A stretch of DNA of 8,891 nucleotides from Patescibacteria group bacterium (lineage in GTDB: Bacteria; Patescibacteriota; Patescibacteriia; Patescibacteriales; GWC2-42-12). Numbering within the stretch: the stretch's first letter is position 1; each line of letters opens with the position of its first letter. Positions 1 to 5,175 of this stretch are shown here, piece by piece. Position numbers and translations under genes: made by a program. The stretch is from assembly GCA_018827685.1 (NCBI GenBank), contig JAHJXD010000048.1, forward strand, positions 1 to 8,891, read 5' to 3'. A model generated the notes under the pieces. It saw nothing but the letters and a program-made list of their open reading frames with translations, was not told where the DNA came from and did not search any database.

Positions 1-150
1 CTGAAGGAAAGCCGGGCCCAGGCCCTGATCGGCATCCCCCCGGCCCATGTGCTGCGCAAATTAAATAATACAGCCATTGTTCAAATGAAATCACTTTTAG
101 CAAGCAATCAGACTAAGAAATTAGAACCACTAAAAAATAAAATACAATAA
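1..150 (+). CDS. 3' end of an unidentified gene (C-terminal 49 codons)
   Basis: Frame 1 is open from the window edge to a TAA at 148-150, giving 49 residues of a C-terminus; the start lies outside the window. I do not recognise the family. The tail is basic and Lys/Asn/Gln-rich after residue 20, with no membrane segment or catalytic motif visible. The striking point is composition: in the first 19 codons 17 third positions are G or C (CTG, GCC, ATC, CCC, GTG, CGC), whereas in the last 30 only 5 are. The frame stays open across the switch, so it reads as one protein, either a gene with a recombinant GC-rich segment or a sequence joined at that point. It faces the minus-strand gene train (convergent). 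No intrinsic terminator follows it closely. The frame is probably real because it continues from the edge with sensible codon use in the AT-rich part. Confidence 0.5.
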   Translation: MKESRAQALIGIPPAHVLRKLNNTAIVQMKSLLASNQTKKLEPLKNKIQ

Positions 151-233
151 GGAGTTTTTAATTTTTGGCATTCACCCCTGACCCCTCTGCCGCCCGATTG
201 GAACAAAATTCAATTTATACGTTACGGAAATGC

Positions 234-254
234 TATTCGGCTAATCGCCGAATA
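234..254. repeat. GC-rich hairpin, 8-bp stem
   Basis: TATTCGGC at 234-241 is perfectly complementary to GCCGAATA at 247-254, with a 5-nt loop. It is followed on the plus strand by an A-rich run rather than T's, and on the minus strand by mixed sequence, so it is not a canonical intrinsic terminator in either direction. It lies 20 bp from the larger inverted-repeat element at 274-371 and may belong to the same mobile or structured unit. Confidence 0.55.
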
Positions 255-273
255 ATAAAAAAAGCAAACATCA

Positions 274-371
274 TATAACAACGAGTATCCGGTTACGGCT
301 TTCCCTGAAAGCCTCCACCCAAATTCATCTCCGCTTCGCTACGATGAACTTCGGATACTCGTAACGTTGTG
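274..371. repeat. branched inverted-repeat element, attC-like or small mobile repeat
   Basis: The outer arms ACGAGTATCCG (281-291) and CGGATACTCGT (352-362) are perfectly complementary over 11 bp. Outside them, after an unequal spacer (1 nt against 3 nt), 274-279 can pair with 366-371, four Watson-Crick pairs with AAC/GTT innermost plus two G-T pairs. Inside sit two further hairpins: GGCTTTC/GAAAGCC (297-303 with 307-313, 3-nt loop) and TTCATC/GATGAA (324-329 with 343-348). Two pairing blocks separated by an asymmetric unpaired spacer, ending in AAC and GTT, with a long variable terminal structure, is the architecture of integron attC sites. The outer AAC/GTT blocks do not match the full RYYYAAC/GTTRRRY consensus and no integrase is in the window. 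A dispersed non-autonomous repeat or a structured RNA is therefore equally possible. Confidence 0.5.
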
Positions 372-493
372 CGAAATTTTCAAAAACAAACTTTTTATTT
401 TTTTATAGAGCCCTTTTGAAATTTTTTCGCCAAAATAATTAAGCTTTGGAATAGAATTAAAGCTCTCTTCCCGCATGTCAACCCCAAATAGAA

Positions 494-523
494 ATGTCAT
501 ACCTGTTAACTTTTGTGTATAAT
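494..523 (+). promoter_or_regulatory. candidate sigma-70-type promoter of the transposase-like stub
   Basis: A perfect TATAAT box lies at 518-523. An ATGTCA hexamer at 494-499 (4 of 6 matches to TTGACA) is 18 bp upstream. Just downstream, GTTTAGAT (524-531) and ATCTAAAC (548-555) form an 8-bp inverted repeat in the leader before the ATG at 562. The -10 match is strong and the -35 weak; activity is inferred. Confidence 0.4.
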
Positions 524-561
524 GTTTAGATCTAATTTAATTCATTAATCTAAACAAATTT

Positions 562-681
562 ATGACACAAAAACTAATTTGTATGACAGAAAAAGAAATT
601 ACAAGGAGCGAAGTAGCTGGTTTGCATGATTCAATTTTTAAACAAATTATAAATTCAAAGCGCAAAACTAAAAATTTTTAA
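562..681 (+). pseudogene. short transposase-like N-terminal fragment (39 codons)
   Basis: The frame runs from ATG at 562 to TAA at 679-681. The product starts MTQKLICMTEKEITRSEV. The MTEKEITRSEV portion looks like the opening of helix-turn-helix transposases of the ISNCY group, where a short 'M-x-x-K-E-I-x-R-x-E-V' lead precedes the DNA-binding helix-turn-helix. After about residue 20 the resemblance fades and the frame ends with a Lys-rich tail, so the remaining several hundred residues of a transposase are missing. A consensus -10 box lies 38 bp upstream of the start, consistent with an original transposase leader. It could alternatively be an independent tiny gene; its length alone makes any function uncertain. 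The minus-strand terminator at 680-717 abuts its end. Confidence 0.35.
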
Positions 682-717
682 AAAATAAAGTGCCTTTGAG
701 TTTTAATCGCAGGCACT
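680..717 (-). terminator. intrinsic terminator for the minus-strand gene train
   Basis: Read on the minus strand, AGTGCCT (717-711) pairs with AGGCACT (695-689) in a perfect 7-bp stem with a 15-nt loop. The stem is followed at once by TTATTTTTT (688-680). This is the classic stem plus U-tract arrangement. It lies about 200 bp beyond the last minus-strand stop codon (917-919), and I saw no better terminator between them. On the plus strand the stem is followed by A's, so it is directional. Confidence 0.6.
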
Positions 718-916
718 AAAATTATGTACATTCTCTCTACCTTAATAATCATGTGGCTACGACAAAAAAATCTCCAAACTCTTGAGGAATAAAAAAGAGG
801 ACTTTTAATTCCAAAATAATTAGTTAATTAATTTTGAAATGATATTTTTTTAATTTTGTCAAATTCTCTTAGACACGGCATTACTCTTCGCTAAAGCAGG
901 GATAGGCAGATTAAAC

Positions 917-1189
917 TTATTTTTTGCCACTCCAATACGTCTCTGCTTCATTTTCCATTTTTTTTAGCCGAGTATAATAATCGGCGAATTCATTTAAATG
1001 CGCCCATGCGATTTTTCCCGTAATTAATAAATCATCATTAGTGACATTTGTTTTGGCGTCTGCTAAACCATGCTCCAATTCAACATGCAAACCCTGTTTA
1101 AACTCTTCAGGCTCCACTTTATTCCAGTTAACCCCGATTTCATCACCAATTTTTTTCGTTTCTTCGGTTGTAAAAAATTTTTTAGACAT
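917..1189 (-). CDS. DUF5661-type small protein (90 aa)
   Basis: A small soluble acidic protein of unknown function, encoded by an ATG start at 1189 and a TAA stop at 917-919. The sequence shows the pattern I associate with the DUF5661 family: EEFKQGLHVELEHG in the middle (about residues 28-41), then TNVTNDDLLITGKIAWAH (about 48-65) and LNEFADYYTRLKKME (about 66-80). That last part is a conserved 'AHLNEFxDYYTRL' helix. Length fits this short family. The start is supported by MSKKFFTTEE, since the segment just after it is family-like. A GGAG lies 16 nt upstream of the ATG, farther than usual for a ribosome-binding site. It sits 26 bp behind rlmN and is the last gene before the terminator at 680-717, so it is probably co-transcribed with rlmN. 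Its role is not known to me; His and Glu clusters could bind metal, but that is speculation. Confidence 0.8.
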   Translation of the reverse strand: MSKKFFTTEETKKIGDEIGVNWNKVEPEEFKQGLHVELEHGLADAKTNVTNDDLLITGKIAWAHLNEFADYYTRLKKMENEAETYWSGKK

Positions 1190-1215
1190 GTTTTTTATTT
1201 ATTTACTCCGGCTAA

Positions 1216-2202
1216 CTACCCGCAGGCGGCTTTAATGTCCTGACCAAAACGATAGCGTTCGGTAACTTCAATGCCTTGTTTATTTAAAGCCAATTTAAAA
1301 TCTTTAATTGTTTTGGCCGATGACGACTTAAATTCACCTGTCAGATTATAAGCGATTAAATTAACAAAATATAACGGCGGATCGATTCTTCTTAATAATA
1401 GCGCTAGTTCCTCGGCCTGCTCTTTATCATCATTAAATTTATCAATCATTAAATATTCAATCATGATTCGGCGGCCGGTTTGTTGTAAATAATTATTTAA
1501 TTCCTCAACTATCGCGTCAAGCGAATATTTTTTATTAGCTGGAATGATTTTTTCGCGCAAATCGTTTGAAGGCGCGTGCAAAGAAATCGCCAGGTTAATT
1601 TGCAGCGGCTGGCTGGCCAACTTTTTAATGCCGCTAACTACGCCAATAGTTGAAATGGAAATATGGCGCGCGCCGATATTTAAGCCGTTTTTATCATTTA
1701 AAATTTTTATCGCATCCATGACGTTTTCATAATTCAAAAGCGGCTCGCCCATGCCCATGAAAACGACATTATTAATTTGTTTATCTTCCCTTTTTAATAC
1801 GCGCGCGAAATAAATAGCCTGTTCAACTATTTCCGCGTCGGTTAAGTTTCTCTGAAAACCCATTTTTCCGGTAGCGCAAAATAAACAGCCGAACGGACAG
1901 CCAACTTGAGAAGATAAACAAACCGTATTGCGCCAGGCGCCGTGCTCTAATAAAACAGTTTCAATTTTTAAACCGTCTCTTAAACTAATTAAAGCCTTAG
2001 TCGCATCGCCTTCTCGGCTAATTAAATTTTCAGCTCCAATCTCTAGCCCGCATTCTTGATTTAATTTTTCCCTAAGCGCCAAAGGAAAATTAGTGGCTTG
2101 GTTCCAGTTATTTATTAAATCAATAAAAATCGCCTGCCTAGCCTGTTTTAGTCTAAACTTCGGTTCCTGGCTTAAAACACTTTCTAATTTTTCTAAATTC
2201 AT
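1216..2202 (-). CDS. rlmN: dual-specificity 23S rRNA/tRNA adenine-C2 methyltransferase RlmN
   Basis: A radical-SAM enzyme that methylates C2 of A2503 in 23S rRNA and, in many bacteria, A37 of some tRNAs. The 328 residues contain the [4Fe-4S] motif C102-x3-C106-x2-C109 in the context VGCPFGCLFCATG. This is followed by FMGMGEPLLNYENV (about 148-161), the GEP motif of SAM binding. The C-terminus ends in GQDIKAACG, so Cys327 matches the methyl-carrying cysteine (C355 of the E. coli enzyme) that forms the covalent RNA adduct. GCPFGC and ACG together favour RlmN over its paralogue Cfr, and no resistance role is implied. It is shorter than the E. coli protein (384 aa), with a reduced N-terminal domain. 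The ATG at 2202-2200 overlaps the TGA of a possible small ORF by 4 bp (ATGA), and no Shine-Dalgarno site is visible, so translational coupling may drive it. Stop is TAG at 1216-1218. Confidence 0.96.
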   Translation of the reverse strand: MNLEKLESVLSQEPKFRLKQARQAIFIDLINNWNQATNFPLALREKLNQECGLEIGAENLISREGDATKALISLRDGLKIETVLLEHGAWRNTVCLSSQVGCPFGCLFCATGKMGFQRNLTDAEIVEQAIYFARVLKREDKQINNVVFMGMGEPLLNYENVMDAIKILNDKNGLNIGARHISISTIGVVSGIKKLASQPLQINLAISLHAPSNDLREKIIPANKKYSLDAIVEELNNYLQQTGRRIMIEYLMIDKFNDDKEQAEELALLLRRIDPPLYFVNLIAYNLTGEFKSSSAKTIKDFKLALNKQGIEVTERYRFGQDIKAACG

Positions 2203-2324
2203 ATAATTTTATGCTTTTTAAAATTACTTATTTTTACGGCTTGCCGATATTTAAAACTCGAAGGCGTTCTAAAGCCCGGATTACCTCGGCGACCGCCTAC
2301 TTTCACGCGTGCTTGTGATTTCAT
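2199..2324 (-). CDS. possible 41-aa basic small ORF coupled to rlmN
   Basis: An ATG at 2324-2322 opens a 41-codon frame ending in TGA at 2201-2199, whose last bases overlap the rlmN start as ATGA. The same 4-bp overlap joins the glycosidase gene and glgA in this window. The product is strongly basic, beginning MKSQARVKVGGRRGNPG and ending in a Lys-rich tail; there is no membrane segment or cysteine. I do not recognise a family. For: the coupling geometry, and it fills the only sizeable gap in the rlmN-DedA stretch. Against: no ribosome-binding site, a GC-rich palindromic composition unlike neighbouring genes, and low-complexity Arg/Gly content of the kind spurious frames produce. It could instead be an untranslated structured or repeat sequence (see the palindromes at 2237-2311). 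Confidence 0.3.
   Translation of the reverse strand: MKSQARVKVGGRRGNPGFRTPSSFKYRQAVKISNFKKHKII
2237..2311. repeat. GC-rich island with three short palindromes
   Basis: In an otherwise AT-rich gap this block holds CGGCTTGCCG (2237-2246), GGCGACCGCC (2288-2297) and the perfect 8-bp palindrome CACGCGTG (2304-2311). None is followed by a T-run that would make a terminator. The block lies inside the 41-codon frame at 2199-2324. It may be a structured leader of rlmN, a dispersed repeat, or simply coding sequence. Confidence 0.4.
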
Positions 2325-2356
2325 ATTATTTTTTATTTTTAATTTTTTCTAGCTTA

Positions 2357-3625
2357 TTATTGTTCTCCATACTTTTTATCTTTAAATAATTTTATAACAA
2401 CGGCAAAAATTAGAATCAAAAAAGTTAACCAAAATAAGCCCAAGGTAAATCCGGCCATAACATCGCTAAACCAATGAACTTTTAAATAAATTCTTGAAAA
2501 ACCGACCAGCATTATTAAAAACAAATTACTAAAAATAAATAAATATTTTAGCAATTTATTTTTTATTTTTTTAGTAAATAAAAACATGGCCAAAGAAAAA
2601 AATATTAAAGCTATAAGAGCATGCTGACTGGGAAAACTTAAACCGCTTTCGGAAACTAACCCGCCTGCCGGTCTTAAGCGGCCGACTAACTGCTTTAAAA
2701 TCGCGCCTAAAATTAGACCGCCGACCGAACTCGTAAAAATTAAAGCTACATTATACCAATTTTTTTTGATGAAATAATAAATAGCCACGAGCATTACTAT
2801 GGCCAATAAAATTTCCGGGCTAAAAATATTAGTTGTAATAATCATTAATTTATTTAGCCAAAGCCGCCAGACTGAAACTATGTTTTGAGCCAACCAGAGA
2901 TCAAGGCGATAAATAGATTCTTTGTCAAAACAATCTTTAACCATTTTGGAAAAAATATAAATTGACACTACATTTAAAATTAAATATAAGCTGTGTTTTT
3001 TAACAAAAACTTGCTTTCTTTTATTAAGTTCTCTGTAAGCTAAAAATATTAAAACAATTAAAATTATGGCTGCTAAAACTATATGACCAAAATATTTGGC
3101 CGCGCCTTCAAAGCCTTGGCCTATAATATAGCCGAACAACACAGAAAGAGTTGACCAGCTAATGCCGCCGACAATGGAATAAAAAACAAATTTAGAAAAA
3201 TTTATTTTGTAAATGCCGGCTAAAAAAGCTGCCACCGCCCTGGTGAACGGACTGAATCGCCCCACAATTAAGGCTTTACCCGTGTGTTCGGATACTAAGT
3301 CTTTAGTTTTTTTATATTTTTCCTGATTTAAAAAAAAGTATTTGCCATAGCGGATTACAAAAGTATAACCAAATTTATGGCCGATATAATAAGCTAATAA
3401 ATCTCCAATAACTACGCCAAAAGCCGCCACAACCATAACTGCTTCAAGCTGAAATATCTCAATTTTAGCTAAAAATCCTCCTAATATAATTATTGTCTGG
3501 CCAGGAATCAAAGTACCTAAAATCGGCAAAGTTTCCGCGATAGCCGCAAGAAATATAATAATATAGCCCCAATGATCAAGCAGGGGTAAAGGTAAGTTTA
3601 ATAATAAATCATTAACATTGAACAT
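2357..3625 (-). CDS. DedA/VTT-domain protein fused to a PAP2 phosphatase (422 aa)
   Basis: A polytopic inner-membrane protein joining two families. Residues about 14-200 are a DedA (SNARE-associated/VTT) domain: early hydrophobic hairpin with ETLPILGTLIPGQ (31-43) and the signature GRFSPFTRAVAAFLAG (122-137). DedA proteins act as lipid or undecaprenyl-phosphate flippases and support membrane homeostasis. Residues about 240-410 are a PAP2 lipid phosphatase with all three motifs: K311-x6-R318-P319, FPSQH (331-335) and S377-R378-x5-H384-x3-D388. His384 would be the nucleophile and Asp388 its partner. The middle motif reads PSQH, not the usual PSGH. A flippase-like domain plus a phosphatase suggests dephosphorylation and recycling of a polyprenyl carrier or phospholipid, by inference. 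The ATG at 3625 lacks a Shine-Dalgarno site and lies 47 bp downstream of glgA. Confidence 0.92.
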   Translation of the reverse strand: MFNVNDLLLNLPLPLLDHWGYIIIFLAAIAETLPILGTLIPGQTIIILGGFLAKIEIFQLEAVMVVAAFGVVIGDLLAYYIGHKFGYTFVIRYGKYFFLNQEKYKKTKDLVSEHTGKALIVGRFSPFTRAVAAFLAGIYKINFSKFVFYSIVGGISWSTLSVLFGYIIGQGFEGAAKYFGHIVLAAIILIVLIFLAYRELNKRKQVFVKKHSLYLILNVVSIYIFSKMVKDCFDKESIYRLDLWLAQNIVSVWRLWLNKLMIITTNIFSPEILLAIVMLVAIYYFIKKNWYNVALIFTSSVGGLILGAILKQLVGRLRPAGGLVSESGLSFPSQHALIALIFFSLAMFLFTKKIKNKLLKYLFIFSNLFLIMLVGFSRIYLKVHWFSDVMAGFTLGLFWLTFLILIFAVVIKLFKDKKYGEQ

Positions 3626-3660
3626 AAAAAAATAATAAATTTAATCCGCAAGATGAACAA

Positions 3661-3676
3661 ATAGGGACAGTCCTAT
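3661..3676. repeat. near-palindrome at the glgA stop codon
   Basis: The 16-mer ATAGGGACAGTCCTAT pairs 3661-3665 with 3672-3676 (ATAGG/CCTAT), with one further G-T pair inside and a short loop. It straddles the glgA TAG stop (3673-3675). GGGACAGTCC-type palindromes recur between genes in many bacterial genomes and can be REP-like elements. Only this one copy is visible here, and there is no adjacent T-run to make a terminator. Confidence 0.35.
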
Positions 3677-5175
3677 ATCAATCTGCGATACAATTTAAAA
3701 TATTCCATTGCTGATTTATCCCAAGAAAAATTTTGCTTCATGCCTGCTGCTTGCAACTGTTGCCAAAGTTTAGGTTGCTTGTAAAAAACAGTTAAAGCTT
3801 GGTTTAATTTTTTATATAATTCTTCCGATAGATATTTTTTAAAAACAAACCCGGTAGATTTAATCCCGCTAGCCCTCTTTTTCAAGGGGGTAATAGTGTC
3901 AGCCAATCCGCCCGTGGCGCGAACAACTGGCACTGTGCCATAACGCATAGCAATCATCTGTCCTAATCCGCATGGCTCAAAACGTGAAGGCATTAAAAAA
4001 ATATCCGCGCCGGCGTAAATTAAATGAGCTAACTTTTCGTCAAATTTAATTTGAGCGCTAAATTGCCGCGGAAATTTTTTAGACAGATTTAAAAGCTGTT
4101 GTTCATATTTTTTTTGCCCTGTTCCTAAAAAAACAAATTGGCAGTTTAATTTACTAAAATTTTTATTAAATAAAGCAATTCCTTTTTGCCCAACCAAACG
4201 AGAGACTAAGCCGACCAAAGCAATCTTTTTATCTGCCGGCAAACCAAGTTGCTTTTGCAAAGCTAATTTATTAGCTTTTTTTTGTTTTAAATTTTTAAGC
4301 GAATATTTTTGTTTGATTAAATTGTCAGTAACAGGATTAAAAAAATCAGTGTCAATGCCGTTTAAAATTCCATAAAGATCTTTTTTTCTTTTTTTCAATA
4401 TTTTATCCAAACCAGCGTCTTGATAATGCATTAAAATTTCTTTAGCATAAGTCGGACTAACTGTGTTAATTAAACCCGACCCTAAAATACCTTGAACCAT
4501 AAAATTCACGTCTCCATCTTGCGCGTCAACTTTAATAATCGGCAAATTTTTGTTAATTTTTGCGTATTCAACAATATTGGTTTTAGTTATTCCTTGATTA
4601 GCTAAATTATGAATAGTATAAAGAGTTTTTGTTTTAATAAAAAAATTATCTTTTTTATTTAATGTTTTAATAAAATCAGCGGCTAAAGCAACGTGCCAGT
4701 CGTTAGCATGAACAACGTTTGGCTGGAAATTTATTTTTTTAGACACCTCCAACGCGGCGCGAGTAAAAAAAGCAAACCTTTTTAAATTATCCGATCTTTT
4801 GTCATCGCGAGCCTTGTAATTAAGGCGCGGCAATCTGTGTTTTTTATCATTTAAATATATTTCTTTTGAATCAAAAAAATTATGCTTTATTAAATAAACC
4901 GGAATTTTTGTTGTAGGCAAAAAAGTTTGCCAAACATCAACCAATTCATTTTTATTGCTGATTGACACCGATAAATTAGAAATAATTTTTTTAGCTGAAT
5001 ATTTTTTACTATCAATCAAACCATAAAAAGGCAAACAAATTCTAATATCAACGCCTAGTTTAGCCAATGCGATTGGCAAAGCGCCGGCAACATCGCCCAA
5101 CCCGCCAACTTTAGCTAAAGGCACGAGTTCAGCCGAAAGAAATAAAACTTTTATTGCGAATTTTTTAGATATCAT
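3673..5175 (-). CDS. glgA: glycogen synthase, GT5 family (500 aa)
   Basis: Adds glucose from ADP-glucose (or UDP-glucose in some relatives) to the non-reducing end of an alpha-1,4-glucan, in the cytoplasm. The two Rossmann domains of a GT-B fold are visible. The N-terminal starch-synthase catalytic domain opens with FLSAELVPLAKVGGLGDVAG (12-31), containing the KxGGL loop at Lys22, and carries HANDWH (156-161) and YTIHN (187-191). The C-terminal domain has LNGID (271-275), VSRLVGQKG (324-332, Arg326 and Lys331 binding the nucleotide-sugar phosphates) and SRFEPCGLGQ (397-406, Glu400 the conserved catalytic-site glutamate), then ATGGLADT. Length is normal for bacterial GlgA (about 480-500). The ATG at 5175-5173 overlaps the TGA of the upstream glycosidase gene by 4 bp, so the two are co-translated. 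No ADP-glucose pyrophosphorylase or branching enzyme lies in this window. Confidence 0.96.
   Translation of the reverse strand: MISKKFAIKVLFLSAELVPLAKVGGLGDVAGALPIALAKLGVDIRICLPFYGLIDSKKYSAKKIISNLSVSISNKNELVDVWQTFLPTTKIPVYLIKHNFFDSKEIYLNDKKHRLPRLNYKARDDKRSDNLKRFAFFTRAALEVSKKINFQPNVVHANDWHVALAADFIKTLNKKDNFFIKTKTLYTIHNLANQGITKTNIVEYAKINKNLPIIKVDAQDGDVNFMVQGILGSGLINTVSPTYAKEILMHYQDAGLDKILKKRKKDLYGILNGIDTDFFNPVTDNLIKQKYSLKNLKQKKANKLALQKQLGLPADKKIALVGLVSRLVGQKGIALFNKNFSKLNCQFVFLGTGQKKYEQQLLNLSKKFPRQFSAQIKFDEKLAHLIYAGADIFLMPSRFEPCGLGQMIAMRYGTVPVVRATGGLADTITPLKKRASGIKSTGFVFKKYLSEELYKKLNQALTVFYKQPKLWQQLQAAGMKQNFSWDKSAMEYFKLYRRLI

Larger units (their letters stand above)
476..681 (+). mobile_element. 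probable insertion-sequence remnant (left end plus transposase stub)
   Basis: TGTCA occurs twice, at 476-480 and 495-499, in a block typical of the left ends of some insertion sequences. It is followed by a promoter and a short frame whose first residues resemble the start of ISNCY-type transposases (see the CDS at 562). No matching right-end inverted repeat was found downstream, and nothing like the rest of a transposase is present in any frame. I read this as a decayed or internally deleted copy. The assignment rests on recalled family appearance and is tentative. Confidence 0.35.
151..916. other. gene-poor interval between convergent units
   Basis: This 766-bp stretch holds no intact gene. 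From left to right I see a C-rich segment without obvious structure (about 166-200), a GC-rich hairpin (234-254), a branched inverted-repeat element (274-371), an AT-rich spacer, an insertion-sequence-like end with promoter and a short transposase-like frame (476-681), and a minus-strand terminator (680-717). In 718-916 I see only AT-rich sequence with a weak AT hairpin at 812-836 and nothing codable. The mix of repeats and fragments looks like an accessory hot spot between two convergent transcription units. Confidence 0.6.

Noticed and set aside
724..792. 22-codon plus-strand frame starting ATG (MYILSTLIIMW...)
   Set aside because: No ribosome-binding site, no promoter of its own and no family resemblance; expected by chance in AT-rich sequence.
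430..822. 12-bp direct repeat CCAAAATAATTA at 430-441 and 811-822 on either side of the IS-like remnant
   Set aside because: Low-complexity AT-rich sequence and too far from the presumed element ends to be a target-site duplication.
812..836. AT-rich hairpin (CAAAATAATT paired with AATT-A-ATTTTG) followed by a T-run at 845-851 on the plus strand
   Set aside because: The stem is almost all A-T with a bulge, the T-run starts 8 nt away, and no plus-strand gene ends nearby, so it is not supported as a terminator.
151..916. CRISPR array or tRNA/rRNA gene in the gene-poor interval
   Set aside because: No regularly spaced repeats, no tRNA cloverleaf and no rRNA-like conserved blocks were seen.
1041..1235. 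Plus-strand open frame opposite the DUF5661-type gene and the rlmN end
   Set aside because: Antisense shadow of two well-supported minus-strand genes; no family resemblance.
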